NCBI RefSeq assembly: GCF_950100655.1
Contig: NZ_CATNLY010000001.1
Span: forward strand, 868,001 to 932,000
Direction: 5' to 3'
DNA length: 64,000 nucleotides
Source: Pleomorphomonas sp. T1.2MG-36
GTDB taxonomy: Bacteria; Pseudomonadota; Alphaproteobacteria; Rhizobiales; Pleomorphomonadaceae
Under the pieces are notes generated by a model. It saw only the letters and a program-made list of their open reading frames with translations, was not told the origin of the DNA and made no database searches. The translations under genes and the position numbers were made by a program. The stretch's first letter is position 1, and each line of letters opens with the position of its first letter. Below are positions 1 to 7,991 of this stretch, one piece after another.

Positions 1-79
1 CCCTTCGCAGGGTCCCGGCCTTTTCATTGGTCGGAGAGGACGATGCTTGGCAAACAGGAGGCTGGAACGCCGATCTGAC

Positions 80-994
80 TCAATCGGATCGAACGGCGCT
101 CTTGGCATCGACGGCGCTTCGAGCGGGAATGGCGGCCTGGGCGCCGGGGGAAAGACAGGCGAGCGCGCCCGCCACAGCTGCCCGCTGTAGGGAGACGACG
201 AAATCGTCGCCGGCATCGAGGCCGGCTGCCAGATAGCCGCAGAAGGTGTCGCCTGCGCCGACCGCGTCGACAGGAACGATCCGTGGGCTGTCCACCCGGA
301 TGATCTCGCCGTCCGAGATGGCGATAGCTCCCCGTTCGCCAAGGGTGACGACGACGGTGCGGCCATTTTCTCCATGAAGGCGACGCAAGGCGTCGATGCG
401 AGCCTCGTCGCCTTCCAGCTTCGACCCGACAAGGCAGTCGAACTCGGTCTCGTTGGCGACGACGATGTCCGCAAGGCGACCAAGCCGCGCCGCCTCGGCG
501 GTAAGCGGCGCCAGGTTGAGCAGCGTGCGGACCCCGGTCCGCCGTGCCGCCGCAAGTGCGGCCTCGACGCTGGCCTCAGGAATCTCCAGCTGCATCATCA
601 TGAGGTCGCGCGGCCCGCGTCCCATGACCGCCGCCTCGGCATCGGCTGGCGTCAGCGCGCCGTTGGCGCCGGGAATGACGGTGATCATGTTCTCGCCGCC
701 GGCATCCACCAGGATGATGGCGGTTCCCGTCGGTCCGGCCACGGTGCGGACGAGCGACAGGTCGACGCCGCTATCCCCGAGAAGCGCAAGGGCCTGTCCG
801 GCGAAGCCATCATTGCCCACCGCGCCGGCAAAGCGCACCTCGGCGCCGGCCCGCCGGGCGGCCAGGGCCTGATTGGCGCCCTTGCCACCGGGCGTTGTGA
901 CAAAGCCGTTACCCGCCACCGTCTCCCCGGGATGGGGCAGACGCTGCGCGGTTGCGACGAGATCGATGTTGACCGAGCCAAAGACGGTTATCAT
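80..994 (-). CDS. rbsK: Ribokinase-family (PfkB) carbohydrate kinase
   Basis: A 304-residue kinase of the PfkB fold that would phosphorylate ribose or a related sugar or sugar acid in the cytoplasm with ATP. The N-terminal FGSVNID start and the first PfkB signature GGKGANQ (residues 36-42) are ribokinase-like. The second signature, DAVGAGDTF from residue 243, carries the catalytic Asp at about 249. It is the last gene of the minus-strand TRAP/aldolase operon, 91 bp after the aldolase. Ribokinase is the best family match, but the aldolase partner makes a deoxy-sugar-acid substrate possible. The fold is certain and the substrate is inference. Confidence 0.85.
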   Translation of the reverse strand: MITVFGSVNIDLVATAQRLPHPGETVAGNGFVTTPGGKGANQALAARRAGAEVRFAGAVGNDGFAGQALALLGDSGVDLSLVRTVAGPTGTAIILVDAGGENMITVIPGANGALTPADAEAAVMGRGPRDLMMMQLEIPEASVEAALAAARRTGVRTLLNLAPLTAEAARLGRLADIVVANETEFDCLVGSKLEGDEARIDALRRLHGENGRTVVVTLGERGAIAISDGEIIRVDSPRIVPVDAVGAGDTFCGYLAAGLDAGDDFVVSLQRAAVAGALACLSPGAQAAIPARSAVDAKSAVRSD

Positions 995-1085
995 GAGGTC
1001 CCATCCAGTTCGCCGGCGTCGACCGTGGCGCCCAGTGCTCTATCGGGCCTCATGATCGCCTGTCGATCGACGCCGGCCGTGTCCA

Positions 1086-1910
1086 TCAATAGGAACGCGA
1101 CAGTCCGGACGTCGCCGGCGTGACGCCCTGGGCCTTTGCCGTGGCGATCGCCTGATAGTCGGCCAAGGCCAGCTTGCCGGCATCGCGCAACAGCGCGACG
1201 TCATGCGGGCCGGCAATGACGCGGTATCCCCGGTCGATGAGATCGGCAACCGAAGCGCCACCGTTCGGCACGGTGCCCAGCACCTTGCCGGCGTCCAGGA
1301 TCGCCTTCTCGGCGCGGCGGACCAGAGCTTGGACTTCGGCGTGGCCGGTCTGCTCCAACCGGCCGATCGACCCTGCCAGATCGTTGACGCCGATGAAGAC
1401 CACATCGATACCGGGAATGGCGGCAATGGCCTCGGCATTGTCGACGGCGATATGGGACTCGAGCTGAACGACGATCAGCATTTCCCGGTTGGCCTTGACG
1501 ATATAGTCGGGCTCCAGGCCGAAGGTCGACGCCCGCACCACGCCGGCGGCATAACCGCGAATGCCCTCAGGCGGATAAAGGCAGGCGCGAACGGCGGCTT
1601 CCGCTGCTTCGGGCGTGTCGACCGACGGAATCATGACCGACTGGACGCCCGCGTCGAGAACCCGCTTCAGGAACACGTGGTCGTTCCAGGGCACGCGCAC
1701 GAGAGCCGGGGTCGGCGTCGTTTCCACGGCCCGCAGCGTCTCCATGATCTCGCGCGTCTCGCCGATGCCATGCTCGTGGTCGACCAGAAGATAATCGAAT
1801 CCGATGTGCCCGAGTATCTCGGCATTGGTGGGCGAGCCGCCACCGATCCAGCAACCGAAAGCGGTCTTGCCGGACAAGAGATGTGACTTCAGACGGTTGG
1901 GCTTGTACAT
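1086..1910 (-). CDS. HpcH/HpaI-family class II pyruvate aldolase
   Basis: A 274-residue TIM-barrel aldolase of the HpaI/GarL/RhmA group, which reversibly splits 2-keto-3-deoxy acids to pyruvate and an aldehyde with a divalent metal. Visible family motifs are the catalytic-His loop LVDHEHG, the Arg in LVRVPWN, the metal-binding Glu in VQLES and the Asp in FIGVNDLAGSIG. It lies between dctP and the sugar kinase on the same strand, 117 bp after dctP, so it probably acts on the compound imported by the TRAP transporter. A second, clearly different member of the family is at 60098-60871. The exact substrate cannot be read from sequence. Confidence 0.88.
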   Translation of the reverse strand: MYKPNRLKSHLLSGKTAFGCWIGGGSPTNAEILGHIGFDYLLVDHEHGIGETREIMETLRAVETTPTPALVRVPWNDHVFLKRVLDAGVQSVMIPSVDTPEAAEAAVRACLYPPEGIRGYAAGVVRASTFGLEPDYIVKANREMLIVVQLESHIAVDNAEAIAAIPGIDVVFIGVNDLAGSIGRLEQTGHAEVQALVRRAEKAILDAGKVLGTVPNGGASVADLIDRGYRVIAGPHDVALLRDAGKLALADYQAIATAKAQGVTPATSGLSRSY

Positions 1911-2027
1911 CGGGAAATGACCTTCAGGAACATGAGAGGTATTGCGCGCCGGACCGGCGCTTTCATCGAGGCGGGATGGATGCCGATGATCCCGTGAGGA
2001 ACCATCGGCACCGTCATTCCGCCTGGA

Positions 2028-3041
2028 TCACTTGGCTTCGCGTGCCTTCGCGAGGGTCTCGTTGAGCAGCTTGACCACGGCCGGATCGGCCTTGGCCGCA
2101 TAGGCCTCGGCGACGCCCTTGGTCTTCTCGCGGAACCGGGCCACTTCTTCCGGCGCCAGGGTGGTGACCGTGGTGCCGGCGGCGGCGATTTCCTCGATCG
2201 CCTTGGCGTCGGAGTCGCGCGACAGCTGTCGCTGGAACAGGGCCGCCTCCAGCGCCGCTTCGCTCAGCAGCTGCTGTTCTTCGGGGTCGAGCTTGTTCCA
2301 CAGCGGCTTCGAATACAGCATCACCATCGGGTTGTAGGTGTGCCGCGTCAGCGTCATGAACTTCTGCACTTCGTTGAGCTTGGCCGTCAGGATGCTCGGA
2401 GCCGGGTTTTCCTGGCCGTCCACGGTGCCGGTTTCGAGCGCCGTGTAGACCTCCGGGAACGGCATCGGCACGGCGTTGGCGCCAAGCGCGTTGAACATGT
2501 CGAGGTAGATCGGCGACTGCACGACGCGGATCTTGAGGCCGGCGATGTCGTCGACCGTCTCGACGGCGTGACGGCTGTTGGTCAGCTGGCGGAAGCCCAG
2601 CTCCCAGTAGGACAGCACGACGAGGTTCTTGGCATCGAGCTGCTGGGCGAAGATCTTGCCGACCTCGCCGTCCATCACGGCATCGGCTTCCTTCGGGTTT
2701 TCAAACAGGAAAGGCAGATCGAGCAGCGCAAAGTCGGGCGCCAGCGACGCCATCAGACCGGCGTTCATCACCGACATCTGCAGGACACCGCCTTGCAGCG
2801 ACGATACGGCCTGCATGTCGCCGCCAAGCTGACCGGCCGGAAACACCTTGACCTCAATCTTGCCGCCGCTCTTCTCCTTGACGATCTCGGCAAACTTCCG
2901 CTGTCCCTGGACCAGCGGCGATCCCTCGGAGCCGGCGCTGGCGAAGCGAAGGGTCTGTTCGTGGATTTCGGCTTGGGCGGCCATGGGAAGCATCAGCGCC
3001 GCGACCGCGCCGGCCAGCAGCATTTTCGTGAGATTTCGCAT
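2028..3041 (-). CDS. dctP: TRAP transporter periplasmic solute-binding protein DctP
   Basis: A 337-residue periplasmic receptor of a tripartite ATP-independent transporter. A Sec signal peptide is clear: KM in the n-region, then a hydrophobic core ending AAQA, giving a mature start near residue 25 (EIHEQTLRF). The DctP-family hallmarks are present, including FPAGQLGGD early and the central RVVQSPIYLDMFNALGANAV stretch, where the family's ligand-carboxylate Arg usually lies. It follows dctM by 33 bp in the operon. The family mostly binds organic and sugar acids, which agrees with the downstream aldolase and kinase. Confidence 0.92.
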   Translation of the reverse strand: MRNLTKMLLAGAVAALMLPMAAQAEIHEQTLRFASAGSEGSPLVQGQRKFAEIVKEKSGGKIEVKVFPAGQLGGDMQAVSSLQGGVLQMSVMNAGLMASLAPDFALLDLPFLFENPKEADAVMDGEVGKIFAQQLDAKNLVVLSYWELGFRQLTNSRHAVETVDDIAGLKIRVVQSPIYLDMFNALGANAVPMPFPEVYTALETGTVDGQENPAPSILTAKLNEVQKFMTLTRHTYNPMVMLYSKPLWNKLDPEEQQLLSEAALEAALFQRQLSRDSDAKAIEEIAAAGTTVTTLAPEEVARFREKTKGVAEAYAAKADPAVVKLLNETLAKAREAK

Positions 3042-3074
3042 ATTCTCCTCCTTGTTGGTCTGCGATGCGAAGGG

Positions 3075-4355
3075 TCAACGGTTCAGCCAGGCCGCCGGAA
3101 TGGTGATGAGTTCCGGGAAGGCAACCATGGCCAGCAAGACGAGCAGTTCGACGGCAATGAAGGGCCACACGCCACGGATCACGGTGGCCATGCTCGAGCG
3201 CGTGACGCCCGCCGTCACGTTGAGAACGGTGCCGACCGGCGGCGTGATCAACCCGATCGACGTGTTGATGATCAGCATGACGCCGAAGTAGATCGGATCG
3301 ATGCCGGCCTGCACCACCACGGGCACCAGGATCGGCCCTAGGATCAGAATGGTCGGCGCCATATCCATGGCCATGCCGATGGCGACGATGATCAGCATGA
3401 TGATCAGCATCAGCAAGCGCGGGCTATGCATGAAGGGCTCGAGCAGCTCGACCATCTGGCCGGGCAGATCGGCAATGGTGATCAGCCATGCAGCCACCAG
3501 GGCCGAGGCGACCATGAAGATCACCGTCGCCGTCACCTTGGCCGACGAAACGAACACGCGCAGCAGCAGCGGCAGCGTCATTTCGCGATAGATCACCGAC
3601 GACACGAAGAGAGCATAGGCGGCGGCGACCACCGCCGCTTCCGTCGGCGTGAACAGACCGAACTTCAGTCCGAAGATGATGATCACCGGCAGGCCGAGCG
3701 CCCAAGCGCCCTCGCGCAGAGCCTTGACCCTCTCGGCGCCGGTAGCGCGCGGACGGACTTCGATCTTCTCCCTGCCGGACAGGAAATACCACGTCACGGC
3801 CAGCGCCATGCCGATCATTAGCCCGGGCGCAATGCCGGCCAGGAACAGCTTAGAGATGGACAGATTGGCGGCCACGCCGAGCAGGATGAAGCCGATGGAA
3901 GGCGGGATGATCGGCCCGATGATGGAGCTGGCGGCAACCAGACCGACCGAGCGCCCCTTCTCGTGGCCGGTCTTGACCATCATCGGCACGAGCAGAGCGC
4001 CGAGCGCGGCAGCGTCGGCGGCGGCCGAACCGGACAGCGCGGCCAGAATGCACGCTGCGATGATCGTCACGTAGCCGAGGCCACCGCGGATGTGGCCCAT
4101 CATGGCCAGTGCGAAGTTGACGATGCGCTTTGACAGGCCGCCGGTGTTCATGATCTCGCCGGCGAGCATGAAGAAGGGTACGGCCAGCAGAGTGAAACTG
4201 TCCGCGCCGCCCACGAGATTCTGGGCAAGGATCTGCGGATCGAACAGATCGAGATGCACCATCAGGGCCGCGGCCGACAGGATGAGGGCGTAAGCGATCG
4301 GCAGGCCGATTGCCATGGCGGCAAACAGGGTTGCCACGAAGATCACGATGGTCAT
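3075..4355 (-). CDS. dctM: TRAP transporter large permease DctM
   Basis: The 12-TM channel subunit of the TRAP transporter, which couples solute uptake to the sodium or proton gradient. The start at 4355 (MTIVIFVATL) gives 426 residues, the usual length. It has an AGGA at 8 nt, whereas an in-frame ATG at 4391 has no ribosome site and adds 12 non-membrane residues. The family sequences LSGSAAADAAALG, GPIIPPSIGF and NTSIGLITPPVGTVL are all present. It sits 79 bp after dctQ and 33 bp before dctP. Confidence 0.93.
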   Translation of the reverse strand: MTIVIFVATLFAAMAIGLPIAYALILSAAALMVHLDLFDPQILAQNLVGGADSFTLLAVPFFMLAGEIMNTGGLSKRIVNFALAMMGHIRGGLGYVTIIAACILAALSGSAAADAAALGALLVPMMVKTGHEKGRSVGLVAASSIIGPIIPPSIGFILLGVAANLSISKLFLAGIAPGLMIGMALAVTWYFLSGREKIEVRPRATGAERVKALREGAWALGLPVIIIFGLKFGLFTPTEAAVVAAAYALFVSSVIYREMTLPLLLRVFVSSAKVTATVIFMVASALVAAWLITIADLPGQMVELLEPFMHSPRLLMLIIMLIIVAIGMAMDMAPTILILGPILVPVVVQAGIDPIYFGVMLIINTSIGLITPPVGTVLNVTAGVTRSSMATVIRGVWPFIAVELLVLLAMVAFPELITIPAAWLNR

Positions 4356-4434
4356 GGGCTGTAATCCTGGCATCGGCCGCAAGGCCGGCATTCGTGGAAA
4401 GATGGCACCAGACGCGGCTGGCCGGACAATGGGA

Positions 4435-4977
4435 TCAGCGCTGGTCGGCCGACCTTGCCTCGGCGATGGCTTCGGCGGCTTCGTCCTTCAGGCCGACGAG
4501 GTCATTGTCGCTCAAACGGCCGCGCAAGGATTTCAGCAGCATGGCGCTGAACCAGAACATCGCCATCGCCGTGAAGACCAGAACCGGAACGAAATAGAGC
4601 GACTGGGAGAGGCCGAGCACGGGCGTGGTGGAGCCGTAGTTGATCGCCGCCTGAGTCCAACTGCCGGAAAAGATCAGCCAGCTGAGATAGAGCATGAACG
4701 CATTCGACAGCACGAAGCAGACGATCTTGGCCGGGCGCGGCAGAATGTGAAGCAGAGTATCGACGCCGAGATGGGACCGCTCGAACAGCGCCACGGCCGC
4801 GCCAAGAAACACCAGCCAGACGAACAGCAGCCGCGACAGTTCCTCGGTAACCGTGATGCCGCTGTTGAAGGCGTAGCGCAGCACAACGTTGAGAAGGATC
4901 ATGACCAGCATGACCGCCAGCATCGCGGCAATGATCACCTCGATCGGCCGAATGAGGTATTTCCGAACGGTATCCAT
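4435..4977 (-). CDS. dctQ: TRAP transporter small permease DctQ
   Basis: A 180-residue, four-TM small subunit of the TRAP transporter, which pairs with DctM in the inner membrane. Membrane segments run from about residues 12-35, 48-68, 87-110 and 130-150. The family motif TEELSRLLFVWLVFLGAAVA lies in the second segment. It is the first gene of the five-gene minus-strand operon, and its start lies about 60 bp downstream of an operator-like palindrome. The acidic C-terminal tail after residue 155 is variable in this family. Confidence 0.92.
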   Translation of the reverse strand: MDTVRKYLIRPIEVIIAAMLAVMLVMILLNVVLRYAFNSGITVTEELSRLLFVWLVFLGAAVALFERSHLGVDTLLHILPRPAKIVCFVLSNAFMLYLSWLIFSGSWTQAAINYGSTTPVLGLSQSLYFVPVLVFTAMAMFWFSAMLLKSLRGRLSDNDLVGLKDEAAEAIAEARSADQR

Positions 4978-5034
4978 AGCGCCCTCCCGGGACTCGTTCC
5001 GAAGCGCACCCCTCCAGGCACGTTGGAAGCCACG

Positions 5035-5050
5035 ATGTATGCGCTTACAT
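5035..5050. promoter_or_regulatory. Operator-like palindrome O1 (dctQ side)
   Basis: ATGTATGCGCTTACAT is a 16-bp near-perfect palindrome around a central GCGC, the shape of LacI/GalR-family operators. Aligned with the reverse complement of the site at 5113-5128, 14 of 16 bases agree. Two matching copies flanking a divergent promoter region next to a LacI-type gene argue for specific regulation. It lies over the expected -10 of the TRAP operon. Confidence 0.7.
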
Positions 5051-5074
5051 CACATCTCCTGCAAAACCTGTCAA
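5046..5074 (-). promoter_or_regulatory. Candidate promoter of the TRAP/aldolase/kinase operon
   Basis: On the minus strand a consensus -35 TTGACA (5074-5069) is followed at 17 bp by GATGTA (5051-5046), a poor -10 that lies in palindrome O1. The geometry suggests a weak promoter blocked by a repressor bound at O1. The -35 is seen directly. The -10 and the function are inference. Confidence 0.4.
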
Positions 5075-5112
5075 CTAACCAGTTTTACTAGGTTGTGACA
5101 CTCTTGAATGAT

Positions 5113-5128
5113 ATGTACGCGCATACTT
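5113..5128. promoter_or_regulatory. Operator-like palindrome O2 (regulator side)
   Basis: ATGTACGCGCATACTT, whose reverse complement AAGTATGCGCGTACAT matches O1 at 14 of 16 positions. Its centre is 78 bp from that of O1 and it ends 24 bp before the regulator start at 5152. It is well placed for autoregulation and for looping with O1. Confidence 0.7.
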
Positions 5129-5151
5129 GCGCTCTCTTGTCATGGTGTGGA

Positions 5152-6183
5152 ATGCGAGAATCCAGGACGTCGCGCCCCCCGCGGGCCATCGATGTAGCCG
5201 CTGCCGCCGGAGTGTCGACGGCGACCGTTTCTCGTGCCTTCAACGCCCCTGAAAAGGTGCTGCCGGAAGTCCGCGACAAGATATTCGCGGTGGCAGCCGA
5301 GCTTGGCTGGCTGCCCAATGCCGCCGGCGCCGCCCTGGCGAGCCGCCGAACCTGGCTGGCCGGCGTGCTGATCCCCACGCTCGATCACGATGTCTTCGCC
5401 GCGCAGGTGAATGCCCTGCAGGCCCGGCTGTCGGCCAGCGGCATCACCGTGCTGATCGGCTGCTCGAACTACGATCTCGACGAGGCGACCGAACAGGTCA
5501 GAGTCATGCTGGCACGCGGCATCGAGGCCCTGGCCGTGGTCGGCGAACTGCAACGCCCGGAACTGTTCGAGATGATTTCGGCGCGCGGTGTTCCCTACGT
5601 GGTGATGTATTCGCACCCGCCGAAGTCGGCCCATCCCTGTGTCGGCTTCGACAATCAGGCGGCGTTCTCCAAGCTGACGCGCTATCTGCTCGATCTCGGG
5701 CATCGCAGCTTTGCCGTCATTCACCAGCCGTCGCTCGACAACGACCGCGTGCTGGCGCGTCTGGCCGGCATACGGGATGCCCTGGCGAGCGAGGGATTGG
5801 CTCTGCGCCCGCAGCACGTTTTCGAGGGACAGGCGACGTTCGAGTTCGGCCGGGAAAGCCTCCGAAAATGCCTCGACGGCCCCGCCCCCCATCCCACCGC
5901 CATCATCTGCGGCAACGACACGTTGGCGATCGGCGCACTGATCGAAGCACGCGCCATGGGCATCGACGTGCCCGGCGCCCTGTCCATCACCGGGTTCGAC
6001 GATCTACCGATCGCCGAGTTCACTTCGCCTCCCCTGACGACGATGCGGGTGGACAATGTCGCCATCGGAAAGGCGGCGGCCGACTATCTGCTCAACCGGC
6101 TCAGCCAGCAGCCCATCGTGCCGCAAGACGCCTTTGAAGCGGAACTGATCGTCCGTGGCTCGACGGGGCCGGCCGGAGCATAG
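5152..6183 (+). CDS. LacI/GalR-family transcriptional regulator
   Basis: A 343-residue DNA-binding repressor with an N-terminal LacI helix-turn-helix (IDVAAAAGVSTATVSRAFN), the hinge-helix region PNAAGAALASRRT and a periplasmic-binding-type effector domain ending SITGFDDLPIAEF. I start it at 5152 (MRESRTS). An earlier in-frame ATG at 5095 would add 19 residues not typical of the family and would overlap palindrome O2. It is divergent from dctQ and very probably controls the TRAP/aldolase/kinase operon through the two operator-like sites. The inducer is unknown. Confidence 0.9.
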   Translation: MRESRTSRPPRAIDVAAAAGVSTATVSRAFNAPEKVLPEVRDKIFAVAAELGWLPNAAGAALASRRTWLAGVLIPTLDHDVFAAQVNALQARLSASGITVLIGCSNYDLDEATEQVRVMLARGIEALAVVGELQRPELFEMISARGVPYVVMYSHPPKSAHPCVGFDNQAAFSKLTRYLLDLGHRSFAVIHQPSLDNDRVLARLAGIRDALASEGLALRPQHVFEGQATFEFGRESLRKCLDGPAPHPTAIICGNDTLAIGALIEARAMGIDVPGALSITGFDDLPIAEFTSPPLTTMRVDNVAIGKAAADYLLNRLSQQPIVPQDAFEAELIVRGSTGPAGA

Positions 6184-6215
6184 ACGCGCGGCGAGAACTT
6201 GCCGCTACCGCGCCC

Positions 6216-7043
6216 TCAACCCAGCCGGTCGGCGGCCGCCGTCACCATTACCACGGCTGGAATGCCGCCGCGATCGGCGGCGCGAACCCAGGCGGCGCCC
6301 GACTGGTCGAGTGCCGAGGCGACACGAACGTAGGCGTCGGTGGGACAGCTGTCGTTCACCGCGTCGAACCCCACCCAGCCGAGGCCGGGGATCAGCGCTT
6401 CGGCCCAGGCGGCGAGTGCGCCGGTCGCGGTCTCTTCCTCCTGCCACCTGTAGCCGGAAACGAAGCGGGCCGGCAGCGACAGGCAGCGCGCGGCGGCGAT
6501 GAAGAGATGAGCGAGATCGGTCGGCGTGCCGCGCGCCTCGGCCAGCACACTCTCGGCGGCGACCTCGCGCACCCCGCAGAGTTCGGCCGGATCGGCGGCA
6601 AGCGCCTCGACCTCCTCATGAATGAGATGCATCAGCGTGTGGCAGAGATCGAGCGGTGCGCCATCGGACAGCACCTTCGCCTTGTCGGCAAACGACCGGA
6701 CGACTGGCGTCCGCATGGTGACGCGCGTCTCACGCAGGAAGACGGCCGACGGAATGCGATCGAGCGGCGCGCCCTGCAAGATGCCGGTGGTGTCGTCCAC
6801 TTCCACCTCGCCCTCGGCGGCGATGGCGATCTCGTCGAGCGGCCCCTCGACGGCGCAGTCGTGGACGATGTTGCCGAAGGCATCCGACGAGCGGGCCTGC
6901 CGGCAGTCGCCGGTGATGTCGAGATGCCAGGCCCGCACATACTGCCCATCGAAGGTGCGTGGACAAAGGTGAAGCGACCGGCTGGCCAAGGTGACCGGCT
7001 CGTCGTAGCGGGCGACGATGTCGTGACGGATGCGCATCCGCAT
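6216..7043 (-). CDS. Transglutaminase-fold protein lacking catalytic Cys and His
   Basis: A 275-residue protein with the bacterial transglutaminase N-terminal beta domain (MRMRIRHDIVARYDEPV) and the papain-like core. In active relatives the core reads R-G-V-C-Q-D-x-A-H. Here it is ARGTPTDLAH, so the nucleophilic Cys is Pro. The catalytic His of the SHAWAEA motif is also gone (LAAWAEALIPGLGWVGFD), while the Asp of GFD remains. The gene begins 4 bp after the alpha-E gene and ends the three-gene operon. It should be inactive as a protease or transglutaminase and may be a binding or scaffold partner. The substitutions are read directly; the role is inference. Confidence 0.88.
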   Translation of the reverse strand: MRMRIRHDIVARYDEPVTLASRSLHLCPRTFDGQYVRAWHLDITGDCRQARSSDAFGNIVHDCAVEGPLDEIAIAAEGEVEVDDTTGILQGAPLDRIPSAVFLRETRVTMRTPVVRSFADKAKVLSDGAPLDLCHTLMHLIHEEVEALAADPAELCGVREVAAESVLAEARGTPTDLAHLFIAAARCLSLPARFVSGYRWQEEETATGALAAWAEALIPGLGWVGFDAVNDSCPTDAYVRVASALDQSGAAWVRAADRGGIPAVVMVTAAADRLG

Positions 7044-7047
7044 CAGA

Positions 7048-7989
7048 TTACCCCAGATACTGCTCGGCGATGGTGTTGCCGAGGTTGGCGTTGTCGAGGA
7101 TGAAGCGCTCGAGGAACTCTTTGAGGCCGATGGCGAACAGCCCCGGCAGCGTGGTGTCCTGCAATTGGCTCAGCAGCATGCGCGCCTTGCGCTGGCTTGC
7201 GCCCTGGCGCCCGTAATCGCGCGACAGGCTGTCGAGGTTGAGCGTGACGTTCTCGTAGCAGGAGACCAGCGAGCGCGGCATTTCCGCCTTGAGGATCAGG
7301 AACTCGGCAACGAGGTTGGGCTTCAGGTTGTCGCGGTAGACCCAATGGTAGGAGGTCAACGCCGAGACCGAGCGCAATATCCACGACCACTGGAAATAAT
7401 CGGCACTGCCGCCGAGCGATGGCCGGTTCGGGTCGAGCACATCGGCCTTCAGCGCCAGCACGCGGGCGGTGAAGTCGGCGCGCTCGATGAAGGTGCCGAG
7501 GCGCAGGAAGTAGTAGGCGTCGTTCCTGAGCATCGTCCGGTAGGCCGAACCGTCGAAGCGCAGCGACAGCTCCTTCACCCGCGACAGGAAGTCCGACAGC
7601 TCCTGCCGGGTCAGGTTGGGGCTGTTGACGCCGCGCGTCTCCATCCAGCCGGAGTTTATGGTCTCCCACATGTCCATGGTCAGCGCGGTGCGGACCGACC
7701 GCGCGTTGGCGCGGGCAATGTCGAGGCAATTGCGGATCGACGACGGGTTGGCGTGCGAGAAGGCGAGATAGTCGACGGCGGTCCGCTGCGTCGCCTCGGC
7801 ATGCTGCTGGTGGAAGAGGTCGAGCGTGCCGGTGCCGTCGACGGCCATTTCCCATTCGTTGCGGCCGCCTTCGGCGATGATCGGCGTGGCGGACAGGCGT
7901 GTCGCGGCTTCAAGAAGACGGGCGGTGTTTTCGGCGCGCTCGACGTAGCGGGCGAGCCAATAGAGACTGTCGGCGTGACGGCTCAGCAT
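7048..7989 (-). CDS. Alpha-E domain protein
   Basis: A 313-residue all-alpha protein of the alpha-E family (DUF403), starting MLSRHADSLYWLARYVERAENTARLLE, the family's hallmark N-terminus. The conserved ERADFTARVL segment and C-terminal FLERFILDNANLGNTIAEQYLG are present. Its ATG is 2 bp after the ATP-grasp stop and its stop is 4 bp before the next gene, so the three are one transcript. Comparative genomics (Iyer and colleagues) linked alpha-E, circularly permuted ATP-grasp, transglutaminase and Anbu genes to a predicted peptide-synthesis or peptide-modification system. No biochemical role is established for this protein. Confidence 0.92.
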   Translation of the reverse strand: MLSRHADSLYWLARYVERAENTARLLEAATRLSATPIIAEGGRNEWEMAVDGTGTLDLFHQQHAEATQRTAVDYLAFSHANPSSIRNCLDIARANARSVRTALTMDMWETINSGWMETRGVNSPNLTRQELSDFLSRVKELSLRFDGSAYRTMLRNDAYYFLRLGTFIERADFTARVLALKADVLDPNRPSLGGSADYFQWSWILRSVSALTSYHWVYRDNLKPNLVAEFLILKAEMPRSLVSCYENVTLNLDSLSRDYGRQGASQRKARMLLSQLQDTTLPGLFAIGLKEFLERFILDNANLGNTIAEQYLG

Positions 7990-7991
7990 GA

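Noticed and set aside
1..79. Short plus-strand frame at the window start
   Set aside because: It overlaps the end of the ribokinase gene antisense and has no family resemblance; no terminator for the minus-strand operon is evident here.
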